Part shown: piece by piece, positions 38,161-47,285 of the stretch
Layout: the number at the start of each line of letters is the position of its first letter
How positions within the stretch are numbered: position 1 is the stretch's first letter
Origin: Paraburkholderia kururiensis
GTDB taxonomy: Bacteria > Pseudomonadota > Gammaproteobacteria > Burkholderiales > Burkholderiaceae
Length of the DNA: 64,000 bases
Direction of reading: 5' to 3'
NCBI RefSeq assembly: GCF_034424375.1
Contig: NZ_CP139965.1
Coordinates: 3,534,001 to 3,598,000 of the forward strand
Made by a program: the position numbers and the translations under genes
Notes under the pieces: model-generated
The model's database searches: none
Seen by the model: the letters and a program-made list of their open reading frames with translations, nothing else
What the model was told of the DNA's origin: nothing

Positions 38161-38633
38161 GCGTAGGGCACGCCTTCGTGTGCGAGCAGCCACCGCTTCA
38201 CTTTGCGGAAGTAGCCGTCGTCGTCGTGATTCGCGAATCCGCCGATGCCGCCCGAGCCAACCACGCGATGGCACGGAATGACGAGCGGAAAATAGTTGGC
38301 GCCGCAGGCCTGGCCCACCGCGCGCGGCGAGCCGCAGCTCACGGCCTTCGCGAGCTGGCCGTAGGTGAGCACGATGCCCGGCGGAATCTCGCTGATGGCT
38401 TGCCAGACGCGCCGCTGAAACGCGGTGCCCACCTCGGCGAGCGGCAGGTCGAAGGTGGCCGAGGCGCGTTCGAAATACCGCTCGATCTGTTGCGCGGCCC
38501 GACGCGTGAGCGCCGAATCGGGCGCCACGCTCTTCACCGACTCGGGCAGATAGACGATTTCGCGCACGGCGCCCGCCTCGGTGCGAATGCCCACCTTGCC
38601 GAACGGCGCATCGATCACGGCGTTGAACATCAT
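38157..38633 (-). CDS. ogt: Methylated-DNA-protein-cysteine methyltransferase
   Basis: Suicide repair protein that removes alkyl groups from O6-guanine; 158 residues. The active-site Cys is in VIPCHRVVG, with the helix-turn-helix region RAVGQACGAN before it. It lies between queG and xerD on the same strand and overlaps xerD by 4 bp. Confidence 0.95.
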   Translation of the reverse strand: MMFNAVIDAPFGKVGIRTEAGAVREIVYLPESVKSVAPDSALTRRAAQQIERYFERASATFDLPLAEVGTAFQRRVWQAISEIPPGIVLTYGQLAKAVSCGSPRAVGQACGANYFPLVIPCHRVVGSGGIGGFANHDDDGYFRKVKRWLLAHEGVPYA

Positions 38634-38687
38634 GTTGCGTTCTCCTCATCGCGGGCGCCGGCATGGCCGCCGCCGCGCTTCGCTACT

Positions 38688-40073
38688 CTACGCTGCCTCG
38701 AGCGCCCATTGCACGTGCTCGCGCACGAGCGGCGACGTGTCGTCGGCACGGCGGCGCAGCGCTTCCACGATCGCCTCGCGCGCTTCGGCCGGCAACGTCG
38801 TTGAGCGCAGCGCGTTGCCCATGCCGACCGCGAGATTGCGCAGCCAGCACGCGTAGCCGATCCGGCGAATCGCGCTGCCCTGCAGGCGCGTGTCGAACTC
38901 GTCCTCCGTCCATTCGAACAGCTCGACGAGCGACGCGCGGTCCAGCCCGTGCCGAACGTCGAAATCGTCGACGGGCGCGGCCTGTGCAAACTTGTTCCAC
39001 GGACACACCAGCTGGCAATCGTCGCAGCCATAGACACGATTGCCGATGAGCGGCCGCAAGTCCTGGGGAATGCTGCCCTTCAGCTCGATGGTGAGATACG
39101 AGATGCAGCGCCGGGCGTCCACCTGGTAAGGCGCCACGATCGCGCCCGTGGGACACGCACCGATGCAGCGCGTGCAGTTGCCGCAATGCGCGCCCGCCGT
39201 TTCGGGCGCATGCGTCGAATGTGGGGCGGCGGCTTCGGCGTCTGGCTGTGGGATGGTTGGTGCGTCGTGCGAGCGTGAATCGGCGGTGGCATTCGCGACA
39301 TTCGCTGCATCGCTCGCCTGTACAGCGTGCAGTTCGGCATCGGTAGGCAGCGGCAAGTCCACGTAGATTTCGCCGAGAAAGAAGAGCGACCCGGCGTCGC
39401 GCTGCAACAGCAACGTGTGCTTGCCCCGCCAGCCGATACCGGCCTTCTGCGCAAGCGCGACTTCGAGCACCGGCGCCGAATCCGTGAAAACGCGGTAGCC
39501 GCAGGCACCGATCTCCTCTTCGATACGCTGCGCGAGTTGCTGCAACCTCTGACGCAAAACCTTGTGGTAATCGCGGCCGCGCGCATAGATGGAAACGACC
39601 GCCGCGGCGGGGTCCGCGAGCCGTGCGCGCTCGCGGTCACGCCAGTCGTCGTGTGCAGGTTGCGAAGGTTGCGTGGCTTGCGAAGCACTTTCATCGTGCC
39701 CACGAGTGGCTTCGACGGCGAGCGCCGAAGCCGGCAAATAGGCCATGCGCGCGGTGATCACGCGTCGCGTTCCGGCCACAAGCTCGGCCGGGCGGGCGCG
39801 TTTGAGCCCATGTTTGGCCATATAATCCATCTCGCCGTGGCAGCCCGCTTCGAGCCACGCGGCGAGCCCCGCTTCGGCATCGGACAGGTCGGTATCGCTG
39901 ATACCGATCGCCGCGAAACCCAGTTCGCGTCCCCACGCCCGAATGCGCGCCGCAAGCAACGCGAGCGCCTCATTCGAGGGCGCGTCCCGACCGGCATGCG
40001 CACCATCGCGATCGCTCGTGCTGTCGCGCTCTGGCAAGGGTGTGCAGGAAGAAAGATGCGAACTTCGGTTCAT
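38688..40073 (-). CDS. queG: Epoxyqueuosine reductase
   Basis: Cobalamin-dependent iron-sulfur enzyme doing the last step of tRNA queuosine synthesis; about 461 residues, versus ~380 in E. coli. The two [4Fe-4S] motifs are CGNCTRCIGACPTGAI and CDDCQLVCPWN. The extra length comes from a low-complexity insert of roughly 50 residues just before the first cluster (rich in Ala, Asp, Pro, His), a shorter insert near residue 125, and the N-terminus. The ATG at 40073 is preferred to the GTG just before it. It heads queG-ogt-xerD. Confidence 0.93.
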   Translation of the reverse strand: MNRSSHLSSCTPLPERDSTSDRDGAHAGRDAPSNEALALLAARIRAWGRELGFAAIGISDTDLSDAEAGLAAWLEAGCHGEMDYMAKHGLKRARPAELVAGTRRVITARMAYLPASALAVEATRGHDESASQATQPSQPAHDDWRDRERARLADPAAAVVSIYARGRDYHKVLRQRLQQLAQRIEEEIGACGYRVFTDSAPVLEVALAQKAGIGWRGKHTLLLQRDAGSLFFLGEIYVDLPLPTDAELHAVQASDAANVANATADSRSHDAPTIPQPDAEAAAPHSTHAPETAGAHCGNCTRCIGACPTGAIVAPYQVDARRCISYLTIELKGSIPQDLRPLIGNRVYGCDDCQLVCPWNKFAQAAPVDDFDVRHGLDRASLVELFEWTEDEFDTRLQGSAIRRIGYACWLRNLAVGMGNALRSTTLPAEAREAIVEALRRRADDTSPLVREHVQWALEAA

Positions 40074-40090
40074 CACGCCATTTTACGAGA

Positions 40091-40708
40091 ATGCCCAATA
40101 CGCCCGGTATCGCCGGCACGTCAGGCCACGAAGCACTCGCCAGCCTGACACACGCCACCGTCCTGCTCGAGCGCCGCTTCGCGCTCGCGGACGACGCGGC
40201 CACCCAGGCGTTCGGCGCGCGCGCGGCTCACGCGATTGCCGAGGTGCGCCATGCGATGGCCACCGGCAACGCAACGCAAAGCGGCGCGGCATTCGAGGGC
40301 CTGCAGGTGCAACTGACCGGCGACCTCGGCGCCGGCAAGACTACGCTCGTGCGGGCCATGCTGCGCGGCTTCGGCCACACGGGCCGCGTGCGCAGTCCCA
40401 CGTATACGCTCGTCGAACCCTATGCCGTGGAAACGCCGGACGGGGAACTGGAGCTCTATCACTTCGATCTGTACCGCTTTGCCGATCCGGCCGAATGGGC
40501 CGATGCCGGCTTTCGCGAGTACTTCGACAGCGGCGCGATCTGCCTCGTCGAATGGCCTCAGCGGGCAGGCGCGTTGCTGGGCGTGCCGGATCTCGTCTTT
40601 TCGCTCGACGTCGTGAGCGAACTGCGTGACGGCAAGGAGAGTGACGCGCGCGCACTCACGGCGCGCGCGTACAGCGAAACAGGAAAGGCATGTCTGGAAA
40701 GATGTTAA
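40091..40708 (+). CDS. tsaE: tRNA threonylcarbamoyladenosine biosynthesis ATPase
   Basis: ATPase partner of TsaB-TsaD in forming t6A37 on ANN-reading tRNAs; 205 residues, longer than the ~155 of E. coli. The P-loop GDLGAGKTTLVRAML is at ~75-89, followed by RSPTYTLVEPY and YHFDLYR. Only 17 bp separate its ATG from the divergent queG, so its promoter must lie inside queG. It overlaps amiC by 19 bp, as tsaE-amiC pairs often do. Confidence 0.94.
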   Translation: MPNTPGIAGTSGHEALASLTHATVLLERRFALADDAATQAFGARAAHAIAEVRHAMATGNATQSGAAFEGLQVQLTGDLGAGKTTLVRAMLRGFGHTGRVRSPTYTLVEPYAVETPDGELELYHFDLYRFADPAEWADAGFREYFDSGAICLVEWPQRAGALLGVPDLVFSLDVVSELRDGKESDARALTARAYSETGKACLERC

Positions 40709-42255
40709 TCAAACCGTTCCGCTCCATCGAATCCGCCGCCACCGCGAGCCACAACTGGCGGCGCCGGCAGATCCTGCGGGCGGGCGCGTCCACGCTCGTG
40801 CTCGGCCTCGTTGCGCCGCGCCTTGCATGGGCGACGTCGGTGGTGGGCGTGCGTGTGTGGCCGGCGCGCGACTACACGCGCGTCACCATCGAATCGGATC
40901 AGCCGCTGCAGAACACGCAGCAGCTTCTGCAAGGGCCCGACCGTCTCGTGGTCGACCTGAACGGGCTCGACCTGGACCAGTCGCTGCGCGACCTGGTCTC
41001 CAAGATCACGCCGAACGATCCGCAGATCCAGTCCGTGCGCGTGGGGCAATATCAGCCGCACGTGGTGCGCATGGTGTTCGACCTCAAAGGCCAGGTGAAG
41101 CCCCAAGTGTTCACGCTGCAGCCCGTGGGTTCGTACCGCTATCGCCTGGTGTTCGACCTCTACCCGGCCGTGGCGCCGGACCCGCTGATGGACCTGCTCG
41201 CGCAGACCGAGCGCAAGGAGCAGCAGCTCAACGAGAACAGCGCCCCGCCCGCTGCCACGCTCGGCGGCCCCAACACGCCGCCCGGGTCGGCCGACAACAG
41301 CGAGGCGTTCTTCCAGCGCTACGCGCAGAACGGCGGTCCGGCGGGCGACGTGCCGCGGCCGCCCTCGGCTGCGCACACGCCGCCGTCCGCGGGGGCGAAT
41401 GGCCCCGCGGCGCCACGCGCGACGCCGAAGCCCACGCAGCCGCCTGCCGCTATCGCACGCGACAAGAACGGCGACGGCGCGGATGACGGCACCGACAGCG
41501 ACACCTACGCCTTCACCACGCCGAAGGGCGGCCGGGGCAACACGGTGCGCCTGCTCACCGTCGCGATCGACCCTGGCCACGGTGGTGAAGACCCGGGCGC
41601 CATCGGCAGCGCAGGTACCTACGAGAAGCACATCGCGCTCGACGTCGCGAAGAAACTGCGCGCGAAGATCGACGCCCAGCCCAACATGCGCGCCATGATG
41701 ACGCGCGACGCCGACTTCTTCGTGCCGCTCAACGTGCGCGTTCAGAAGGCGCGGCGCGTGGGCGCGGACCTGTTCGTCTCCATTCACGCCGACGCGTTCA
41801 CCACGCCGGAGGCGCGCGGCTCGTCCGTGTTCGCGCTGTCGGAACACGGGGCATCGAGCGCCGCGGCGCGCTGGATGGCGAACAAGGAAAACTCGTCGGA
41901 CCTGATTGGCGGCATCAACATCAAGACTGCAGACGCCACCGTCAACCGCGCGCTCTTCGACATGTCGACCACCGCGCAGATTCGCGACTCGCTGCGCTAC
42001 GGCAACTTCGTGCTCAAGGAGATCGGCGACATCAACAAGCTGCACAAAGGGTCGGTGGAACAGGCGGGCTTTGCCGTGCTGAAGGCGCCCGACATTCCGT
42101 CGATCCTCGTGGAGACCGCCTTCATCAGCAATCCCGACGAAGAACGCCGGCTGAACGACGACAGCTATCGCGACCAGATGGCCGACGCCATCATGAAGGG
42201 CATCAAGCGCTACTTCGCAGCGAATCCGCCGCTCGCGAAAAGCCGTATGACGTAA
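40690..42255 (+). CDS. amiC: N-acetylmuramoyl-L-alanine amidase (AmiC type)
   Basis: Periplasmic zinc amidase that splits septal peptidoglycan; 521 residues. The N-terminus is a likely Tat signal (RRRQILRAGAST, hydrophobic LVLGLVAPRLAWA). An AMIN domain (about 50-150) is followed by a Pro/Ala-rich linker (about 175-270) and the amidase_3 domain with zinc ligands in AIDPGHGGEDPG, the following Glu of GTYEKHIALD, HADAF, and the catalytic Glu in VETAFISN. The ATG at 40690 has an AGGA site 5 bp upstream. Confidence 0.95.
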   Translation: MSGKMLIKPFRSIESAATASHNWRRRQILRAGASTLVLGLVAPRLAWATSVVGVRVWPARDYTRVTIESDQPLQNTQQLLQGPDRLVVDLNGLDLDQSLRDLVSKITPNDPQIQSVRVGQYQPHVVRMVFDLKGQVKPQVFTLQPVGSYRYRLVFDLYPAVAPDPLMDLLAQTERKEQQLNENSAPPAATLGGPNTPPGSADNSEAFFQRYAQNGGPAGDVPRPPSAAHTPPSAGANGPAAPRATPKPTQPPAAIARDKNGDGADDGTDSDTYAFTTPKGGRGNTVRLLTVAIDPGHGGEDPGAIGSAGTYEKHIALDVAKKLRAKIDAQPNMRAMMTRDADFFVPLNVRVQKARRVGADLFVSIHADAFTTPEARGSSVFALSEHGASSAAARWMANKENSSDLIGGINIKTADATVNRALFDMSTTAQIRDSLRYGNFVLKEIGDINKLHKGSVEQAGFAVLKAPDIPSILVETAFISNPDEERRLNDDSYRDQMADAIMKGIKRYFAANPPLAKSRMT

Positions 42256-42272
42256 GACGGGCGGGACGTTCA

Positions 42273-42304
42273 GGGCGTGCTCGGGGCGTGCGTCGAGCAC
42301 GCCC
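42273..42304 (+). terminator. Hairpin after amiC
   Basis: GGGCGTGCTCG (42273-42283) and CGAGCACGCCC (42294-42304) make a perfect 11-bp stem that extends with GTTC/GAAC. No T-run follows, so termination strength is uncertain; it could serve both convergent genes. Confidence 0.55.
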
Positions 42305-42390
42305 CGAACGCGACCTGCCGGTGCGCCGCCATGTGCACTCGCGGGCACGAACCGTATCCATGCCGGCGTCTCACAGCCGACGCCGCGCGC

Positions 42391-43278
42391 TCAGCGCGCA
42401 GCCGCAAAGCGCTGCGCCACCCAGCCTCCGAACACGTTGACGACGAGCCCGAGCATCACGAGCGCCGCGCCCGCGATCTGCACGGTAGACAAATGTTCGC
42501 CCAGCAACAGCGCGGCGGATGCCAGCCCGACGATCGGCACGAGCAGCGAAAACGGCGCCACCTGCGAAGCCGGATAGCGCGAGAGCAGCCGGCCCCACAG
42601 CCCGTAGCCCAGAATGGTCGCCACGAAGGCCAGATAAACGATGGCGAGTATCGACGTCACGCCGATGCCGCTCAGCGCCGCCATCATGCGCGCCGGCCCT
42701 TCGGTCACGTACGACAGCGCCAGAAACGGCAACGGCGGAATGAGGCTGCCCCACACCACGAGCGCCACGAGATCCACCTTGCCCACCTTCTTCGTCACGA
42801 TGTTGCCGAGCGCCCAGAGCACCGCCGCGCATAGCGTGAGGACGAAGCCGGCGAGCGTCATCGAATGGCCGCCCGCTGCACCCGCGCCGATCACGGCAAG
42901 CCCCGCTGCCGCGATCGCGAGACCGGCCAGGTTCTGCACGCGAAAGCGTTCGTGCAGAAACAGCACGGCGAATCCGAGCGTGAAAAACGCCTGCGCCTGC
43001 AGCACCAGCGAGGCGAGCCCCGCCGGCATACCCACATACATGGCGTAGAACAGGAACGCGAACTGCCCAAACGAAATGGTCGCGCCATAGGCAAAGAGCC
43101 AGCGCAGCGGCACGCGCGGGCGCTTCACGAAAAAGACCGCCGGCACCGCGGCGAGAATGAACCGAAGCGCACCCAGCAGCATGGGCGGCACACCGTGCAG
43201 ACCCACCTTGATCACCACGAAGTTGACGCCCCACGCCACCACGACGACAAGCGCGAGCAACAGGTCTTTCGGCGACAT
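42391..43278 (-). CDS. EamA-family (DMT) transporter
   Basis: Inner-membrane drug/metabolite exporter with ten expected helices in two EamA repeats; 295 residues. The start MSPKDLLLALVVVVAWGVNFVVIK is characteristic, and the second repeat begins near LAGFVLTLCAAVLWALGNIVTKK. It resembles the amino-acid-exporting YdcZ/EamA group (O-acetylserine/cysteine). It is divergent from the pirin gene. Confidence 0.9.
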   Translation of the reverse strand: MSPKDLLLALVVVVAWGVNFVVIKVGLHGVPPMLLGALRFILAAVPAVFFVKRPRVPLRWLFAYGATISFGQFAFLFYAMYVGMPAGLASLVLQAQAFFTLGFAVLFLHERFRVQNLAGLAIAAAGLAVIGAGAAGGHSMTLAGFVLTLCAAVLWALGNIVTKKVGKVDLVALVVWGSLIPPLPFLALSYVTEGPARMMAALSGIGVTSILAIVYLAFVATILGYGLWGRLLSRYPASQVAPFSLLVPIVGLASAALLLGEHLSTVQIAGAALVMLGLVVNVFGGWVAQRFAAAR

Positions 43279-43484
43279 GGCCGACTCCTCCTTTTCTTTT
43301 ACTGAAGTTTTTCCTGCGTTTCCGCCGGACGTGGCCGAGTTTAGCCTGGGCCCCGCCAAGCCTGCCGAAGCGCCCATTGCGCCGGTGGTCGCGCTGCACA
43401 GGCTCCAGGTAACGTCGCGCCGCATAAGGCTAGAATGGGCCGGTCGCTCGACCAGGCCCACGACCAGGCCCCCAAGGAACCCTC

Positions 43485-44360
43485 ATGTCTTCTGCCATCA
43501 AAGCTGTCCTCAAGCCTCATGAACGCGACATCGGTAACCTCATGGTGCGTCGCGTATTGCCGGCCCTCGCCGCGCGTCTCGTTGGGCCCTTCATCTTCTT
43601 CGACCACATGGGCCCAGCCTCGCTCGCGCCCGGCTCGGGCATCGACGTACGTCCGCATCCGCATATCGGGCTCGCCACCGTCACGTATCTGTTCGACGGG
43701 GCCATCATGCATCGCGACAGCCTGGGCTCGGCACAGAAGATCGTGCCCGGCGACGTGAACTGGATGACCGCGGGCCGCGGCATCGTGCACTCCGAACGCA
43801 CGCCCGAAGAAGACCGCGCGCGCGGCATGACGGTCCATGGCATCCAGACCTGGGTTGCCCTGCCCGTGGAGGACGAGGACATCGAGCCTTCGTTCGCGCA
43901 CCACCCGGCCGCCACGCTGCCGCAGCTGGAGCGCAACGGCGTGACGCTGCGCGTGATCGCCGGCACCGCGTTCGGCCATACGTCGCCGGTCGAAACCTTC
44001 TCGGGCACGCTCTATGTGGCAGCACACTTCGCGCCCGGTGCGGCCTTCGCACTGGAACCGGAACACGAGGAGCGCGGCGTGTATCTGGTGGAGGGCGATT
44101 TCGCCATCGACGGTACGCCGCTCGACCCCTACCGCATGGCCGTGCTCGTTCCCGGCGAAACGGTGACGCTCGCGAGCGAGCGCGGCGCTACGGTCATGCT
44201 GCTGGGCGGCGAGAAACTGGCGGGCGAGCGGTTCATCGAATGGAATTTCGTGTCGAGTTCGCGCGACAAAATCGAGCACGCCAAGACGGCGTGGATGAAC
44301 CAGCAGATGGGGCAGGTGCCCGGGGAAACGGACTGGATTCCGTTGCCGCAGAAGAAGTAG
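43485..44360 (+). CDS. Pirin-family cupin protein
   Basis: Bicupin of 291 residues. The metal-binding residues sit in HPHIGLATVTYLFDG and GRGIVHSERT, as in YhhW-type quercetinase pirins. The C-terminal cupin holds GGEKLAGERFIEWNFVSSS. A TAGAAT box lies at 43431-43436. It may be an iron-dependent oxygenase or a redox regulator; family members differ. Confidence 0.92.
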   Translation: MSSAIKAVLKPHERDIGNLMVRRVLPALAARLVGPFIFFDHMGPASLAPGSGIDVRPHPHIGLATVTYLFDGAIMHRDSLGSAQKIVPGDVNWMTAGRGIVHSERTPEEDRARGMTVHGIQTWVALPVEDEDIEPSFAHHPAATLPQLERNGVTLRVIAGTAFGHTSPVETFSGTLYVAAHFAPGAAFALEPEHEERGVYLVEGDFAIDGTPLDPYRMAVLVPGETVTLASERGATVMLLGGEKLAGERFIEWNFVSSSRDKIEHAKTAWMNQQMGQVPGETDWIPLPQKK

Positions 44361-44420
44361 CTTGAAATGGCCCGCCGCCGCCCCTAGATGAAATCGAGAC
44401 CGTTTTCCCACGAGGATGCA

Positions 44421-45269
44421 ATGGACACCACACTCGCCACTTTCGAAAAAGATGTGATCGCTGCCTCGACGCTCGCGCCGGTGCTGGTGGACTTCTGGGC
44501 GCCGTGGTGCGGCCCGTGCCGGACACTCGGCCCGATGCTCGAGCGCCTTGAAACCGAGTACGGCGGCAAATGGAAGCTCGTGAAGGTCAACGTCGACGAG
44601 AACCAGGAGCTGGCGGCGCATTTCCAGGTGCGCAGCATTCCGCACGTGATCGCGTTTGCGGACGGTCGTCCGGTGGATCAGTTCGTCGGCGTGCTGCCCG
44701 AGGGTCAGTTGCGCGCGTTCCTCGACCGGCTCGTGCCCGACGGCGCCGAAGCGGCGCGCCGCGCAGCGCTCGCCGCGCTCGAGGAAGGCCGCCGTGACGA
44801 GGCCTACGATGCGTTGAAGGCCGCGCTTGCCTACGACCCCGGCTACGACGACGCGCGCATGGACCTGATCGAAATGCTGCTGGAAGATCAGCGCATCGAC
44901 GACGCCCGTGCCGAAGTGGAACTGCTTTCGCCCAAGACGACGCAAGGCATCGACGCCCGCTTCAACGCGCTGAAAACGCGGCTCGACGCGGTGGACGCCG
45001 CCGCCGATCTGCCGCCCACCGATGCGCTGGAAGCCCGCGTAACGGCCAATCCGGGCGACCTCGAAGCGCGCTTCGACCTGGCGAGCGCGCTGATCGCCCG
45101 CCGCCAGTACGCGGGCGCGCTCGAGCATCTGCTGGAAATCGTGAAGCGCGACCGGTCGTTCCGCGAGGACATCGGCCGCAAGACGATGTTGTCGGTATTC
45201 GATCTCGCGGCCGGGCAGCCGCAGCTCGTGAGCGAATGGCGCCGCAAGCTGAGCGCGGCGCTTTATTGA
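44421..45269 (+). CDS. ybbN: Thioredoxin-fold co-chaperone with TPR domain (YbbN/CnoX type)
   Basis: Protein of 282 residues: a thioredoxin domain (about 1-110) and a tetratricopeptide domain (about 115-280). The active site is WCGPC, the full redox motif, unlike E. coli CnoX which has SQHC. It should therefore keep oxidoreductase activity as well as a chaperedoxin role with GroEL/DnaK. The ATG at 44421 follows a CGAGG site. Confidence 0.92.
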   Translation: MDTTLATFEKDVIAASTLAPVLVDFWAPWCGPCRTLGPMLERLETEYGGKWKLVKVNVDENQELAAHFQVRSIPHVIAFADGRPVDQFVGVLPEGQLRAFLDRLVPDGAEAARRAALAALEEGRRDEAYDALKAALAYDPGYDDARMDLIEMLLEDQRIDDARAEVELLSPKTTQGIDARFNALKTRLDAVDAAADLPPTDALEARVTANPGDLEARFDLASALIARRQYAGALEHLLEIVKRDRSFREDIGRKTMLSVFDLAAGQPQLVSEWRRKLSAALY

Positions 45270-45328
45270 CAGCGTCTTTCCGGGCGAGCCGTTTTGCGCT
45301 TCACGAGCATCACCCCCACGCTTGCACG

Positions 45329-45348
45329 ACGCGGCCTTCGGGCCGCGT
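45329..45348 (+). terminator. Terminator after ybbN
   Basis: ACGCGGCC, TTCG loop, GGCCGCGT, followed by a T-rich stretch (TCGTTTTC). It lies between the convergent ybbN and tcdA genes. Confidence 0.75.
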
Positions 45349-45354
45349 TCGTTT

Positions 45355-46272
45355 TCATGCGCCCGTGACAGATCGCGCGCCGAGGCTTTCGCCCCTCGCC
45401 GCGTCCGTCGCGCGCCGGGCGAGCGCACGCAGCACGTGCGAGGCCGCCGCGAAGCCGAAGCTCGCGGTCACGCACACGCTCGACCCGAAGCCCGCGCAGT
45501 TGAGGCCCACCGGCCCGCTGTGCCCCGGCGACGTGCTCACGTGCTCGGCTTCGGCGTCGATGTCGCAGACGGCCGTTTCGGGGTAGATGAGCGGCTCGTC
45601 CGAATACACGGCGCTCACCTTGAACTTCGCCTTCGGTCCGCGCGGAAAGCCGTGCTGCTTGCGTAGCTGCGCGCGCACTTTCGAAAGCAGCGGGTCCTGA
45701 ATGGTGAGCGCGAGGTCGTCGATGCGAATGCGCGTGGGGTCCAGTTGGCCGCCCGCGCCGCCCACCGTCACGAGCGCCTGCCCGCGCGCCACGCACCACG
45801 CGATGAGCGCGGTTTTCGTGCGCACGCTGTCGATGGCGTCGATCACATAGTCGAAGCCCGCGCCCAGCAGCGCGTCGAAATTGTCGGGCTCCACGAAGTC
45901 CTCCACGAGCCGCACCTTGCAGGCCGGATCGATCAGCGCGATCCGCTCGGCCATGGCTTCCACCTTGGGCTTGCCGTAGTTGCCGTCGAGCGCGTGGATC
46001 TGTCGGTTCGTGTTGCTTTCGGCCACGTTGTCGAGGTCGATCAGCGTGATCGTACCCACCGCGCTGCGCGCGAGCGCCTCGGCTGCCCACGACCCCACTC
46101 CGCCTATGCCGATCACCGCCACGTGAGCGCGCTCGAAGCCGGCCAGCGCGGCGTCACCGTAAAGCCGCGCGATGCCGCCGAAGCGGCGGGCGCGATCGGC
46201 GGCTTCAGGCTCGGCGACGCTGGAGGTAAGATCGGGACTGGCGTGGTGGGCAGTGAGGCCGGAGGTAGGCAT
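45355..46272 (-). CDS. tcdA: tRNA threonylcarbamoyladenosine dehydratase
   Basis: E1-like enzyme that cyclises t6A37 to ct6A in tRNA using ATP; 305 residues. The nucleotide motif GIGGVGSWAAEALARSAVG and the LIDLDNVAESNTNRQ stretch are typical, as is YSDEPLIYPE. The start MPTSGLTAHH matches the family; an upstream open stretch is not conserved. Divergent from pdxH. The window also encodes TsaE of the same modification pathway. Confidence 0.93.
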   Translation of the reverse strand: MPTSGLTAHHASPDLTSSVAEPEAADRARRFGGIARLYGDAALAGFERAHVAVIGIGGVGSWAAEALARSAVGTITLIDLDNVAESNTNRQIHALDGNYGKPKVEAMAERIALIDPACKVRLVEDFVEPDNFDALLGAGFDYVIDAIDSVRTKTALIAWCVARGQALVTVGGAGGQLDPTRIRIDDLALTIQDPLLSKVRAQLRKQHGFPRGPKAKFKVSAVYSDEPLIYPETAVCDIDAEAEHVSTSPGHSGPVGLNCAGFGSSVCVTASFGFAAASHVLRALARRATDAARGESLGARSVTGA

Positions 46273-46489
46273 GGCTGAACGCGGAAACGGAAGAAAGCGC
46301 TGCGGATCCGGCTGCCTGATCTGGCAACCGCGGCCTGCAACGGCGCGGCGGCGAACGACGAAGCGCGGGCAACCCGTATTTTGCCTGATCGCGCGCAAGG
46401 AAACGGTGGGGCCTTGCACGCGCGTGCGAGCGCACGCAGAAAATTCACACCCCGGCTATACTGGCCTAATTGAAGCGTGCGCATAAAAC

Positions 46490-47128
46490 ATGACTTCCCT
46501 CGCTAATCTCCGCAAGAATTATTCGCTCGGCTCACTCGACGTGACCGACGTGGATCCCAACCCGATCCACCAATTCCAGAAATGGCTCGCCGAGGCGCTC
46601 GACGCCAAACTGCCCGAACCGAACGCGATGACGCTCGCCACGGTGGACGAGAACGGTCGTCCTACCGCGCGGATCCTGCTCATCAAGGGCGTGGACGAAC
46701 AGGGCTTCGTCTTCTTCACGAATTACGAAAGCCGCAAGGGCCACGAACTGGCCGCCAATCCGCACGCCAGCCTGCTCTTCTACTGGATCGAGCTGGAACG
46801 GCAAGTGCGCATCGACGGCAGCGTCGTCAAGACAAGCGCCGAAGAAAGCGACGCCTACTTCGCCTCGCGTCCGCTCGGCTCGCGCATCGGTGCCTGGGCA
46901 TCCGAACAGAGCAAGGAAATTGAAAGCCGCGCCGTGCTGGAAGCACGCGAACGCGACATGGCAGCGAAGTACGGCGAACATCCGCCGCGCCCGCCGCACT
47001 GGGGCGGCTATCGGCTCATGCCGCACGCCATCGAGTTCTGGCAGGGTCGTCCGTCCCGCTTGCACGACCGCATTCTCTACACGCGCGAGACAGGCGGCGA
47101 CTGGCGAATCGCGCGGCTGTCGCCTTGA
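46490..47128 (+). CDS. pdxH: Pyridoxamine 5'-phosphate oxidase
   Basis: FMN enzyme that forms pyridoxal 5'-phosphate; 212 residues. Visible motifs are [21 protein letters not shown] (as [10 protein letters not shown] and ARILLIKG), [13 protein letters not shown], and the C-terminal [24 protein letters not shown] region. The ATG at 46490 follows a TATACT box at 46457-46462. Confidence 0.96.
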   Translation: MTSLANLRKNYSLGSLDVTDVDPNPIHQFQKWLAEALDAKLPEPNAMTLATVDENGRPTARILLIKGVDEQGFVFFTNYESRKGHELAANPHASLLFYWIELERQVRIDGSVVKTSAEESDAYFASRPLGSRIGAWASEQSKEIESRAVLEARERDMAAKYGEHPPRPPHWGGYRLMPHAIEFWQGRPSRLHDRILYTRETGGDWRIARLSP

Positions 47129-47285
47129 CGTCAAGGCGTTGACGAACACCGGCGCGCGGGGCGCACCCGGCGCGCAGTGAAAACACGGATCGCGTTCTCC
47201 ATCGGGGTAACACGCAGCACAAAAGGAGCGCATCGGCGCGATCCACGAGCTTTGCTTTGTATTTCATCGGACACGGAGAAATCAC

